64,000 nt of DNA from Nilaparvata lugens (taxonomy: Eukaryota > Arthropoda > Insecta > Hemiptera > Delphacidae): the NCBI RefSeq assembly GCF_014356525.2, contig NC_052509.1, positions 32,201,398 to 32,265,397 on the forward strand, written 5' to 3'. The position numbers and the translations under genes are program-made. Below, one piece after another: positions 10,141 through 22,092 of the stretch. Each line of letters begins with the position of its first letter. Positions within the stretch are counted from its first letter, which is position 1. The notes below the pieces were generated by a model. That model worked only from the letters and a program-made list of their open reading frames with translations, was not told the DNA's origin and did no database searches.

Positions 10141-10545
10141 TATGCATGAAATATTAATATGCATGATTGCTGATATTAATATTTCTTATCATTTCTCTTC
10201 TTTCGATAATTCTAATGTGATTCTATAAAAGTCAAAATCGAATAAAATCATAAGATGAAGAAAAACTTGAATTGGAGAATATAGGTAGTTTGGATTGTTC
10301 ACTCAATTGAAATTGAGAGGAAGGAAGACAATAATAATTTGAATGTAATATCGAGAGAGGTATTAATAGAATTAGTGAAGTGAAAAATAATGTAGAACGT
10401 TAAACTTCAGCAGTAACCAACTATTCCTACATCAGAAAGAAATCATTAATTTATTTTTTCAAGTACACTGCTATTATGACCAAGCATTTCACAGGCTCCA
10501 TTCACGTTTTCCTTGTAAAAGTTACTCAGATGTAACGGGTCCGTA

Positions 10546-10918
10546 TCACAGAGACAAGTTCTCACAGAGACAAGTAGTGTTTTTGAACGATATTAGTGTC
10601 ACAGAGACAAGTTTCATAGGAACAAGTCGTTTTATAAATGGCAGTCTCACAGGAACAAGTTCCCACAGAGACAAGTTGAGTCTCACAGAGACAAGGTGAG
10701 TCTCACAGAGACAAGGTGAGTCTCACAGAGACAAGGTCTGTTTCACTGGAACAAGTAGTGTCAGTGGAACAAGAAGAGGGGTAGAGTCCCATTCGAACAA
10801 GTGTAGTGTCACAGAGACAAGGTCTGTCTCACAGGAACAAGGTTGGTGTGGTGTGTTGCCTACACATGAAGATGAAGGCATTCAATTTGCTCTAATAAAT
10901 TGGATGTCATCTGTTTTT
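10546..10918 (+). repeat. CACAGAGACAAG minisatellite element, copy 1
   Basis: Imperfect 14-20 bp units (cacagagacaag or cacaggaacaag with variable spacers) run from 10546 to about 10845, followed by a unique tail to TCTGTTTTTTAAT. The same order of variant units, including GAACGATATTAGTGTC and ATAAATGGCAGTCTC, occurs at 22237-22590 (inverted) and 63555-63914. This is therefore a dispersed element with an internal minisatellite, not a local tandem repeat. Confidence 0.85.
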
Positions 10919-11072
10919 TAATATATATACATATATATTATGGTGACATGAATAGAATAGAATGACTGCCTTTATTTTTCTTAGAAAGCGTCTGTTTTTT
11001 AATACATATACATATATATATTATGGTGACATGAATAGAATAGAATGACTGCCTTTATTTTTCTTAGAAAGC
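10911..11072. repeat. Tandem duplication of about 81 bp
   Basis: Two nearly identical units each run from CTGTTTTTTAAT through TATGGTGACATGAATAG to TTCTTAGAAAGCG. The unit begins at the minisatellite element's terminal T-run. Confidence 0.9.
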
Positions 11073-11716
11073 GAAGTTAGGGCGCAGTCGACCCTCTCTT
11101 ACACTCAACTCTCTATCAAGTATTATAACAATACGAAAAAAATAAATACAAATAATATGATTAAAAACAAACAATAGTTAAGTTATCTACTTATTTAAAA
11201 TAATAACAAATTTTAAATTATTGAAAAGAAAGAGAAAAAAATGACATTGAAAATAATACATAACAATGCTGAATGATAGTATTTTCTGATACTTCATCAC
11301 TTTAGTAAAAAATAAGACACTACAGAATACAATACAGTAGGCCTACATAGCAACTGAAGTGTTTGCTATACATTTCATTTCCTACTTATTATCACTATGT
11401 AAATCTCGAAGTGGATAAGTAAATTACATTATGATTTATTTAAATAGTAAAATAGAATCTTCCTTCAATCAACAAACAACGTCACAAACAACGCTCCTTC
11501 AATCCACGTGACATACATATATAAATATATAATTTACATATGTTAATAATGTGGTGACATCATTTGAAGCCAGCTTTAAACGTTTCTCCTGTGGAGAAAA
11601 AATGATGAATTTAGTAGACTGTTTAGTGGATCCTAGACATTCAGATTCAAATCTATACATAACAATTGATTCCCCTTTTCATCCAGGATATTTGTGGTTT
11701 CTTAAAATTTCGATTT
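11073..11716. other. AT-rich, no gene seen
   Basis: Nothing recognisable except short duplicated words (CAAACAACG...TCAAT). Confidence 0.5.
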
Positions 11717-12353
11717 ATTGACCGAGCGAAATGAGTTCTAAGATTCAAGTCGACGGCTTTGCATTTCTCTTTAAGTTTATAATGTTCCGCAATTACGGCG
11801 AAACGCAGCAATAGATTACCATGAAATTTGACAGGTATATTTCTTTTTAAATTGTGCCTCGACGTATATACAAGGTTTTTTGAAAATTTTGCATTTTAAG
11901 GTTAATACAATAGGTAAAGTCTCCTTCGAACGCCAATATTACAGTAAAAATCAGAATAGAATCATCCATAATAATTCAGCTGTTGAGTGGATTTTTAATT
12001 GCATGCAATAACGCATGCAATTAATATATCAATGTAACTTAGTAAAAAATCAGCTGTCGTGTTGACTATTCATTGCATGCAATGACGCATGCAATTAATA
12101 ACGGAAAGAAAACATAGTATTTTCTCTCGACCTTTATCTGCTTTCAACTCGGTCTGACCTGTTGCCAGTAAGTTGAAGGAGATTAGATTTTGATGTTAGC
12201 ATATTTTTGATACACTAACCCCAACAGCCATTAGCCGTTTTCACACCGACATCTTGCCGACACAACATACAAACAGGATTTACTCTTATGGACAGTATGA
12301 GACGAGGCTGTGTTTTATAACTGCGCGAGGTCTACTGTTCATAGAACTACTAG
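11717..12353 (+). repeat. Dispersed repeat ending in CTAG, copy A
   Basis: Begins near ATTGACCGAGCGAA and ends GTCTACTGTTCATAGAACTA-CTAG, followed by T. It aligns along its length with 13953-14638. The interior carries palindromic GCATGCAAT..ACGCATGC blocks. It has no TIRs and no TSD, and the constant CTAG|T end resembles a Helitron 3' end, although the GTTC-ACA-GAAC hairpin is very short. Confidence 0.6.
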
Positions 12354-12499
12354 TCCAGGATTAAAATGTTGTTTTACCAAAATCATCAAATATTTAATAA
12401 TTCGATACAATGATACATGTACAAATGTGAAGCTGACTTGCACCGAGGTAGAATCAATTTAATCTTAAATAATTTGAAATATATTTCAAGTTGTTAGGC

Positions 12500-12640
12500 T
12501 TCATTAATTAATTGAACACCTATTTTATCACTATGTGTTATCAGAACCTATTAGAATTATGTAGATTGCCTTCAATGAATAAATTGAGTTCCATGTAAAT
12601 GTATTATTTCTACCAAACTCCAAAATAACTATTTCAATGT
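12500..12640 (+). repeat. Dispersed repeat (CCTATTAGAAT family), copy 1
   Basis: The block AACCTATTAGAATTA...AAATTGAGTTCCATG...CTACCAAACTCCA matches the reverse complement of about 20880-20980. That locus in turn matches the end of the window (63915-64000). Confidence 0.65.
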
Positions 12641-12895
12641 GACTTTTAATTGTTCAGTCAATATAAAATAATTTTGATTCTGCAGTAACTTATACATAAG
12701 TGATATCAATGTAAGAAAGAACAGATTATATAATTGTAGATGAATGTAACAATATTGGAAAGATGTTATCCAACGGTATTTGAATACCCCCCTGACTGTT
12801 ACTGTATGGGAGTACCACCAGTAATTTATAAGTTTTCAATTCGTCAAAAGAGTGGTTATAGATAAAATAGTGTACTCAACGGTTATAATGTTCTC

Positions 12896-13095
12896 CTATC
12901 TATATTTTTTCTTCTTATTATTGTTCATCTTCTTCCTCTTCTTCCTTATTCTCCTGTCTCCTTTTTCTATTATCTTCTTCTTCTTCTCGCTTGTTCTTCT
13001 TCTCCTCCTGTCATCTTCTTCTTCTTCTTCTTCTTCTTCTTCTTCTTCTTCTTCTTCTTCTTCTCTTCTTCTTCTTCTTTTTCTTCTTCCTCTAG
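12896..13095 (+). repeat. (CTT)n-rich microsatellite
   Basis: Pyrimidine tract with a long TTC/CTT core at 13010-13080. Poly-Ser and poly-Glu frames arise trivially from it and are not genes. Confidence 0.95.
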
Positions 13096-13952
13096 CTTTG
13101 TCCGGCAAGGACTGATTTGTTTTTGTATTATGGAGTCCCTTTTGTATAAGGTACCAAGAACAATAAAGAGATATTTCCAGGGCTCTAGAGAATAATAATA
13201 CTAATCCCCTCTGTCCTTTTGCTAAGTTGAAACGTGTAGCAACGTGAGTTGAAATGTATAAGTTGACCTAAATTTTTGAAGGCTGATCTTCGAATTGATA
13301 AAATTATAGAAACATGATCACAAGCAAATCCCTATATAAGAATATAATGGAGATGGAGACTATTCCTTTTAACAGAATCATGTTTCCTCATCATTATCAC
13401 CATCCTCAAATTATACGAGTCGATCCATCCGGCGTATTCACGCATGATGTGTGCAGAAAATCTCACTCACACTGACTGTACAACTGTGAGATTAACTATT
13501 CTAAGTCAAGGACTCTAAGACTCTCTGTTGTGAGGCCGGGTGATATAATTATTCTCGAGTGACGTTTTCATGTGAAAATTTAGATTTTTCTCCCCTCACA
13601 GGTTTTTACCTTGAGCATTATTGTTCTAAAAAAATTGTGTATCATCTTGTTTTTATATGTATGTAAATAATGTGTGTGTATGTTGAACAATAAGAAATTT
13701 GAATAATCAAGATTGATATCCAGTTCTTCAAACTAAAAATTGATGCAGACGTGGATAACAAATTAAACATAATTTTTACTCCTCATATATGCAATTTCAC
13801 AATTCTGTAGACAAAGTTAGAATAAATCAATAGAACAGTTAATTTCAATAGTACCATGTACTATGAAAAAAAAAAAATCAAAATGGTACTGGCTCAGTAG
13901 ATCAAGTAGAATAGAATAGTAATTTAAAAAGAACTCAGATATCCAAAGTTTC
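13096..13952. other. No gene seen
   Basis: Unremarkable AT-rich sequence between the CTT tract and repeat copy B. Confidence 0.5.
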
Positions 13953-14638
13953 ATTGACCGAGCGAAGTGAGGTCTAAGATTTAAGTCGACGGTTTTGCAT
14001 TTCTCTTTATGTCCAAATATTTTTATGTTCCGCATTTACGGCGAAACACGGCATTAGATTTCAATGAAATTTAACAGGTATGTTACTCTTTAAATTGCGC
14101 GTCAACGTTTATATATATACAAGGTTTTTTGAAATTTTGCATTTCAAGGATAAAACAAAAGGAAAAAGAGTCTCTTTCAAACGCCAGTATTACCGTAAAA
14201 ATCAGACTATAGAACTATTCATCATAAATCAGCTGTCGAGTGGACTATTAATTGCATGAAATGACGCATGCAATTAATATCCCAATGTTATTTGGTAAAA
14301 ATCAGCTGTCGTGTGAACTATTGCAAGCGATGAGGCATTCAATATTGATAACTTAAAGTAGTTAGCTTGTTATTTTCTCTCGACTTTTCTCTGCTTTCAA
14401 CTCGGTAAGTAGGTATTTCAACTCGGTATGATAGAAGTTTTTTACAACAAATTATTATCATTCTAATTATAATAATTATACTTAATATCAATAATTATTG
14501 ACGATACATTTCAAACAGCCATTAGTGGCTTAGACATCGATATTTCGCCGATACGTCACGTCATAACAGCACATAATTCACCCTGATGGAGGCTGTGGTT
14601 TTTAACTGCGCGAGGTCTACTGTTCACAGAACTACTAG
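13953..14638 (+). repeat. Dispersed repeat ending in CTAG, copy B
   Basis: Direct-oriented homologue of 11717-12353, starting at ATTGACCGAGCGAAGTGAGG and ending GTTCACAGAACTA-CTAG followed by T. Flanking sequences of the two copies differ on both sides, which defines the ends. Confidence 0.65.
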
Positions 14639-15699
14639 TTATTTTTCCAACTGAATAGTTCAACAAATTCTATTGAGAGACATCAAAGGAAAATGCAAGG
14701 TGCTGCATTGTGATAAAGTTACGTTCGGCAGACGCCAGTGTGTTTTTTCGATGAAAATGGAAAAATATGCAACAGAAGCTCTGGCATCCAATTATATAAT
14801 ATTTTACCTGATTTCATGAAGAGTATGAATGAACGCAACTTCAGATCTCATCGAAAGTTTTAAAGATAGATTTCTCTAAAAGTGCTTTTTACTCAAAGGA
14901 ATAGTATATTCAACATTACTTCACATGAATGGTATAATGTTTTCTTTCCCTGTGTGTTGTGTATTTGTTACTGTGGGCTGTGTATTTTTTGTTCGACCAT
15001 TTAGATTTTTTGACAAGTTCCAGATCCCCCTGATTTAGGTGAGCAGTGAATGCTATTCAATCTATCTATCTAGTTACATCTATGCATGTAACTGTTTCAT
15101 GAATTTGAAACATGAAACACCATTATGTAATGCACTTACCAAATGTAGTCCCAAAATAAGCACTACCAAATGCATTTCCAACTGGACAGTTGGGTTAAGC
15201 AAGCTTCAAGCTAGTTGAAGGCTAGCTGACATTCCCCTACACTCATGGAGGCTTATAACATTAATCCATTGTACCTTGTTGTTCAATATTGTTTTTTCTC
15301 TATAATTAAACAAAATAAAATAATTTTTCTCTCCACAGATGCAAATCTTAAACCACAACCACATCTGCAAAGAAAATTAGTTGTAAATAGGCTACAATAG
15401 GACATGGTTGACGGGATCAATTCTACTTATTATAATATTCACTCTATAGTGATGATCAATGACACCCAAGTCCTCCAATTCAGCGTCTTCCCAACCTTAT
15501 TGTTATTCTCCTTCTTGTTATTGTTACTGTTGTTCTCCTATCTTTCTCCACTGCCATTATAAAGTGGACCTCACTATGGTAGCTTCTACTCAAAAATTTT
15601 ACACTTCGAACAAAAAAAAATTGCCATAGCAAAATAGTCAACGTTAAAACAACTGCTATACAAATGGTATAGTGGTACATTGCTATGGGTAAATTCTAG
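14639..15699. other. No gene seen
   Basis: AT-rich. Scattered short ORFs show no family features. Confidence 0.5.
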
Positions 15700-16098
15700 T
15701 GGCGGAAAATAGGTGTTTCTGTGTCAAAAAAGAGCTTTGCGTGCTATCTTTAATCTGGGCATGAGTCCTGTAAGCCTTTTATTCTTAGACAATGGTATAT
15801 TGCCACTTCCATGTATTTACATTATGAATTGTTCAATATTTGTAAAGCAAAGCTTTAATCTTTCCAATTTGAGGAGAAGCATTCATGAGCATAACACACG
15901 GACAGGTAGTTAGATTGATCTGCGCCGTGCTAGGCTTACCAATGTACTGCTATTATAGGAGTGAAAATTTTCAACAGGTTATCACTGGAAGTACGGAATT
16001 ATGATCTTGATAGTTTTAAGAGAGCAATAAAAGGATGGTTGAAGATTAAAGCAAGTTATTCAATCGAGGAAATGCTGGTCTGTAACTCTTATCCATAG
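15700..16098 (+). pseudogene. LINE ORF2 C-terminal remnant
   Basis: The plus strand encodes CQKRALRAIFNLG, then SIHEHNTRTG, then a frame-broken IDLRRARLTN, and ends IKGWLKIKASYSIEEML before a stop at 16096. This order (QKR.LR.I, H.HNTR, then K.WL....YSIEE) is the usual C-terminal tail after the reverse transcriptase in CR1/Jockey-type LINEs. RT itself is missing, so this is a strongly 5'-truncated copy with at least two frame breaks. Confidence 0.7.
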
Positions 16099-16180
16099 AT
16101 AAAATATTTTAGTACGGTAGCCTATTTGTATTTTAATCTGTAATAAAAATTAAATATAATATAATTTGTATTATAATATA

Positions 16181-17144
16181 CAGAGTGTTCTGAAAAAAGG
16201 TGTCCATAAGCCAGGGGGTGATTCCTCACATCAAAAGAGGAAAAAAGTTCTTATTGACATACCGGTATGTCTGAAAATGCTTAGTTACCAAGTTATACAG
16301 AGTTAAAGATATCGTCTGAATCTCAGTTCTCCTGCCCTACGGGTATTTGTTGGCTGTTAACTGAGATGTTGAATTCAGCGTACTTCATGTAAAATGAACT
16401 GAGAAATTGAATAAAACCGTTTCCAGACCGTTAGCTATAGTAATTTTTAAGATATGTGACAAAATACGCGAAACTTGGTCCCGAAAAACAAGTTCCTGGT
16501 TTGAAGCAGATTTACTAAGTTACATGTACAATCAACACAAAATATTTTCTCACAGAAATTGTAGGACATCTAATTCCAAAGAGAAAGATGTAGGATAAGT
16601 CTATAATAGACAAATGGAACCTTGAAAAAATAATCCATGAAAAATAGACAAAATCTGTTAAGCTCTCTATTTTTCATGCGTTTTGTATGTAATCAAGGAT
16701 TATTTTTTCAAGGCTGCATCTGTATATTATAGACTTATCCTACATCTTCCTCTTTGTAATTAGATGTTCTACAATTTCTGTGAGAAAATATTTTGTGTTG
16801 ATTGTACATTTAACATAGTAAATCTGCTTCAAAGTTTGAAGTAACTTTTTTTCTAGATCAAGTTTCGCGTATTTCGTCACATATCTTAAAAAATACTGTA
16901 GCTAACGGTCTGGAAACGGTTTCATTCAATCTCTCAGTTCATTTTACATAAAGTACGCTGAATTCAACGTTTTAATTGACAGCCAACAAATACCCGTAGG
17001 GCAGGAGAACTGAAATTCAGACGAAATCTTTCACTCTGTATAATTTGATAACTAAGAATTTCGGACCTATGTTAATTAGAACTTTTTTCTTCTTTTGATG
17101 TGATCACTCCCTGGATTCTGGGCACCTTTTTCCAGAACAACCTG
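16181..17144. mobile_element. 0.96 kb foldback element flanked by TA
   Basis: Two arms of about 450 bp are inverted copies of each other. The ends are CAGAGTGTTCTG and, inverted, CAGGTTGTTCTG. Both ends abut TA, as in mariner/Tc-type insertion. The centre near 16640-16660 contains short mirrored words. No transposase is encoded. A diverged relative of one arm lies at 26480-26690. A transcript would form a very long hairpin. Confidence 0.8.
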
Positions 17145-17734
17145 TATAACGTTCACTTGTATACAAAGTATCAATGTTATGTTATTGTATCCTTGAGAAG
17201 TGACTTTTGTCAATGCAATTATTTTGTTTGACATTTTTGATTCTTGAAATAATTCGACGGATGATCAACTGGTACTATTTTTATAATCTAATTATAAAAT
17301 ATTGTTGGCATCGTCGCCAGGCTTGGGTCCTCTTGCATTCAATGCTTTCCCGCTCTTCTGTTTATTTAATTTTGTTTTGCTCTTTTATCTAATCATCTAT
17401 TTAATTTCCACCCAGTCACTCTGCGCTGTTATGTTAACTATATCTACCCATTTAAATTAGAACTTTATAAACTGTGATTAATTGGACTCGATTCATTTTA
17501 ACAATTACAAATTATTTCTCAAAAGCTTACATCACATCGAAAGAATTACATCAAATCAAGCACTAGATTTTTATTAATATGATTCCTTGTGATATTCATC
17601 GAATAATAGATATGAGGGGAATAGAAACTTTAAGGGAACGTATTTCACTGGGACAATAAGAATTACTTAACTTCTGATGGACATTATTATAAATGTTAAT
17701 AATAGTCTAAGTGTATATTACATGCGGTTAGATT
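17145..17734. other. No gene seen
   Basis: AT-rich. Nothing recognised. Confidence 0.5.
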
Positions 17735-18076
17735 TTATATAATACTCCATATACGTACTTGAACTTGAAAATAATGATGATGATGAAGATGATTATGATT
17801 AATAGTGATAAGAAAACTATCAAAAGTTCTATTTGCCATACGAAGTGGCATTGAGGCGCGACTTGCACACTCGCGTACATTACATTTTAAATAGATACGC
17901 GTTTGGTCGCTGGAGGTCACCCGATAGAAAAATCCATCGTCAATATGATATAATGTAGTATTGCGGAGCGTTACGATTTCCTTGACCAATTCCATGTCGA
18001 CTGAATGTATTTTGTCAACTATTGAACTCGCAACGCAAACGCACAGGTAGCATCCTCGTAGAGGGGAGGCAAACAA
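17735..18076 (-). CDS. FLYWCH-like zinc-finger ORF (possible terminal exon)
   Basis: The ORF encodes 113 residues. From the ATG at 17995 (MELVKEIVTL) it has the FLYWCH layout: an aromatic strand (YHIDDGFFYRV), IYLKC, C-x4-C (C65, C70 counting from the first Met), SRA in place of the usual A-R, then HNH (H94, H96). FLYWCH domains bind DNA or protein and occur in insect mod(mdg4)-type alternative 3' exons and in some transposase-derived genes. Possible 3' splice acceptors lie upstream on the minus strand: a T-rich TTTTTGTTCAG near 18085 and TTCAATAG near 18020. The ORF may therefore be a terminal exon rather than a whole gene. The expected Trp (YWRC) is replaced by YLKC. There is no neighbouring TE that obviously owns it, making it the best host-gene candidate in the window. 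Confidence 0.5.
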   Translation of the reverse strand: MFASPLRGCYLCVCVASSIVDKIHSVDMELVKEIVTLRNTTLYHIDDGFFYRVTSSDQTRIYLKCNVRECASRASMPLRMANRTFDSFLITINHNHLHHHHYFQVQVRIWSII

Positions 18077-18532
18077 TACTGAACAAAAATCTATTTTTTC
18101 CAGGAAGGGTACAATATAGAAAACACATGTTAAATATTTCCTGCCGCCAAAGTGCAGTACTTTATACCTGGCAATAGAATTTTTAGAAATAGAAGCATTT
18201 GGTTAACTTTGGTTTTACGCTTCAGTGAACATAGTCTATGAGCAGGGTAGTTCTACCTGGACACCACCGATGACAAATTGACCGGGCTTTCCAGAAGTAT
18301 CTAACGGGAAACATTTGCTTTGTTTCATGGAAGCAAGGCATTGTAATACTGAATGAGTATTTATATTTCTATAAAGCAAGGCCTTTTGGTTCTAATACCC
18401 GACACGTCAGTCTGCAGATTGTTGTTATGGAATGCAGAAAACTTCTTTCACCAACCTTATACAATAAATGCTGTTTCAAAAGATTGAAAAGATAGCATGC
18501 CGCTTCCAAAATCTATGGATATGGTTTATGTA

Positions 18533-18536
<4 letters not shown>
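18077..18536. other. No gene seen upstream of the FLYWCH ORF
   Basis: Somewhat less AT-rich than its surroundings, with no ORF of note. It could contain intron or promoter sequence for the FLYWCH ORF. Confidence 0.4.

Positions 18537-18568
<32 letters not shown>
18537..18568. repeat. (TA)n microsatellite
   Basis: Pure TA tract. Confidence 0.95.
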
Positions 18569-18570
<2 letters not shown>

Positions 18571-18694
18571 GAGTGTAGCGTAAGGGACACACTATTATTC
18601 ACCCACCATATAGCATATAATATATCGAACTCTGTCACTCCCACTCAACCACATCCCTCTCTTACACATACCCTTTCCTTCGGGCTCACTATCT

Positions 18695-18723
18695 CGCACT
18701 CTCTCTCTCTCTCTCCCTCTCTC
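18695..18723. repeat. (TC)n microsatellite
   Basis: CTCTCTCT tract within a pyrimidine-rich stretch. Confidence 0.9.
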
Positions 18724-20401
18724 ATGATAATGAAATAAAACGCAGATTTCTGTCTTTGACACTAATATCATGCTTTAGTTAGATCAATTATGTTTCAATT
18801 GCCATCTAAATCTAGGTGAACTATTTGTAACACATAAACTAATAATTAAAACCACCCTAAATAAACCTTGATTAGTCTCAACCGATATGGTTTACAGTAA
18901 CTTTAAGGACATGACAATAAGACAATAATTGTGGGTTGGAAACGTAATTTTGAATATTTATTATAATAAAATATAATCCCATTTTTCTGGTGCTCCAAAC
19001 TCGTATTTAATAATAAACCTACAGTTTAAGAGCCATCACTGATAAATATGTCACTTAGTATAAATACAGAAGAACAAAAATCATAAACCTTATTCCGGGA
19101 CACTTTCTCATTAATTCTTAATTCTCGTATAGCCTATGTGTATGATAAACGAAATTTGAATTTGAAATCACAACATTTTTTGAAAAACATACAGTTTTGA
19201 ATTACGTGCTTATTCTACTAAAATTGAAACCCCTTTCTTAGCTGGCGTCTAGGAATAAGAAATATATTGACCGATAAATACAAACAATTTGGATGTTGAT
19301 TAGGCGAATAGGCCTTGTCTAAAGGATTCAGCTTATAGTCTGTTATACAATAAATGAGCAATTCAATTCATAACATCTTAGTAGTCATCTTATGAATAGT
19401 GTAATCATTCATCAAATCAGTCTTATCAAGTCATAATTATAATCACCCAGTACAATTGAATAAATTAAGTCATACATTGAAAAAAGACATAAACTATTTA
19501 TAAACTCACAGCACTGCATATCACATTTTCAACTATTTGAAATTTACGGAACAATAAGCATTTTCATTCAGAATTACATTTAGTGCGTTTTTTAATTTAT
19601 TCAGAGGCAAGTTTCTTCTAATATAAGATAAAGGCAGATTATTGAACATGGAGTACACTAGATAGGAATAAATTTCAAGCTCTTACTCAATCTGACATTA
19701 GGAGTTACAATACTCTAGTAGTCCAGATAACAGTAGACCTCACTGAACATCCTTTGCAATGTGGTAACAAGAATATTCAGCCATCTACTAGAAATGCTAT
19801 CTACTAGGAATAAAGTCATTTTAATAATATCAGGGCTTTTTTAAAATGTTTGCCAATGGCCCCACTAAGAAATCTGATCAGGCTGGTTGGAGACTTCCAA
19901 TCAACCATACATTACATTACATTACATTACCAGGGCTACCAGACATTGTTTTGCAGTAGTCGTACTATATCATAATGGAAAAAGTAGAACTTTGATATGA
20001 AAGTAATGAACTCACTCCGCTACAAATAAAATCTATTGGTGTGCTAATCTAAATGTTGCACTACTTCAATCCTGTAAAAATGAATACCGGTATAATACTT
20101 ATTCTGAATTGATGGAATCCCAAGTCCCATTGCGCTTATGATAATTTTAATTGTTACTTTATTAACTCAGTAAGTTCAGAAAGTTATTGCTCAGTTGAAT
20201 CAGAGCTACGATTAAAAAGATGATTTGGAATTATCAAGTGGCATTTTTGTTTTTCACTGGGATTTTCATTTTGTAACATGTAGAGACGCTTGTAGAACAA
20301 CAATCTGTTAAATTTTTTATGGGAAAGATTTCATGAGGAAATGATGTTTTTCATTGACATTATCATCCGTAACTCGGAACGCCATGATAAATCTTGGCAT
20401 C
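18724..20401. other. AT-rich, no gene seen; short (ACATT)n and repeat-end fragment
   Basis: ACATT is repeated about four times near 19912-19930. Near 19726-19755 the words AACAGTAGACCTCACTGAAC resemble a fragment of the CTAG-family end. No coding sequence recognised. Confidence 0.5.
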
Positions 20402-20569
20402 TAAAGCTGCGTTTACACCAAAGTTATTAACGAAATGTTAATAACTTAATCCTCACAGATTATTATAGATTGAACGGCACATGAAAAACACATATGTTCA
20501 TCATGTGTATGATAAGTTATGTTCAATCTAATAGAATCTATAAAATCTATTGGTGTTGACGCAGCTTTA
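20402..20569. mobile_element. MITE, AAAGCTGCG family, copy 1
   Basis: About 168 bp, with TIRs TAAAGCTGCGTTTACACC at the left and GGTGTTGACGCAGCTTTA at the right, and an internal palindromic region (GATTGAAC...GTTCAATC). A relative is at 54999-55190. The terminal TA may be the target duplication. Confidence 0.75.
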
Positions 20570-20869
20570 CTCTGTGACTGTCTGGAGTTAATATTATATC
20601 AATTTGAATTTACAATTCGAGACCGCAGCTCGGAAAAAGAAGAGATGATTAGCTCATAATATCGGGGACCGAGCTTCGCTCAGGAGTACAAAAGCATAAA
20701 CAATTTATTACGAAAGAAGGAATTATAATGAAAAACCATTTTGGCCATGTGGTTTTTAAGAAGCGGTGATGAATAGGTCAGTGGTAGGCTATTTGGCTTT
20801 TATATATTCCATTTCATATTCATATTGATTATTCTTTCGGGTTGAAGGTTATATGTATACGTATTAGAT

Positions 20870-21038
20870 ATATTGGAATAGTTATCTTGGAGTTTGGTAG
20901 AAATATATTACATTTGCATAGAACTCAATTTATTTATTTATTTAAGTTATCTTCTATCTAATTCTAATAGGTTACTAACCCATCCCTATCTTATATGATA
21001 AACCTTCAATCATAATCATATACCTGCATGATTAAAAA
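20870..21038 (-). repeat. Dispersed repeat (CCTATTAGAAT family), copy 2
   Basis: Reverse complement matches 12500-12640 on one side and 63907-64000 on the other, showing that those two pieces belong to one family. It ends at an ATTAAAAAA run. Confidence 0.7.
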
Positions 21039-21559
21039 ATCTGGTGTGGTACACTCACACAACTTTCCTTGCTCATTGAACTATTTAAAATTTTACATCT
21101 ATTTTCGTTTAAAAACCTTTCCCCTTATTTTGATCAAATATTTCTCTTGTAAAAAAACATCCACGGAACAAAAGTGCCCTTTTTATAACCCTACCTTAAA
21201 ATTTCCAATATAGTTCGCTAAATAAACCTAAGCCTCAATATCAAACGAGAATAATTTAGGAGAAAAACATAATGAAGATTGACGGCAACATATTTGCAAC
21301 TACGATCAGACTACTGTATATGTGTGTATACAATTGTTTTCAGAGTACTTTTTCCTTTATGTAAATATTGTGAAATTCGATGTTTTTTTTTTTAAATTCG
21401 TCAAAACAGCTGTTCTACAGATGAAATATCCTGACTATGACTGTGTTCTTTTTATAAACTGCTCTACCTACCCACGGTATATGGAAGAAGAAAAAGTAAA
21501 AACCGTGTTCCTACCTACCTCATGCACGAGAAGGAGGTTACAAAGTCCATTTCTCAAGG

Positions 21560-22005
21560 ATTGGGTGGACCCCCATTAGTACCCCAGGAAAAAGACTCAT
21601 GTCAGTTGATAGAGCTAATAAATAACTATACAGGGTATGGATTTGAAAAAAATTGTTAGAGCCGTTTTTGAGAAAATCGTGAAAAACATGGTTTTTTAGT
21701 AACTGTCATTTTTCTCAAGAATATTACGGAGCTCCTGCAATTTTCCCTGAAATGAGACTCATTTCAGTTGATAGGGCTTATAAATAGCTATCCATGGTAT
21801 AAATTTGAAGAAAATCGTTAGAGCCATTTTCGAGAAAAACGTGAAAAACATGGTTTTTTAGTAATTATCCGCCATTTTTTCCGCCATCTTTAATTGAATT
21901 CTATTGAATTTCTTATTGTCGGGTCCTCATGGTATAAGGACCTTAAGTTTAAAATTTCAAGTCAATCGGTTAATTAGGAATGGAGTTATCGTGTTCACAG
22001 ACATA

Positions 22006-22092
<87 letters not shown>

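Noticed and set aside
10546..10850. CRISPR-like array of short repeats
   Set aside because: Units and spacers vary in length and are repeated with the same spacers at other loci. The genome is eukaryotic, so this is a minisatellite.
12852..13115. Poly-Ser / poly-Glu ORFs
   Set aside because: They are translations of the (CTT)n tract only.
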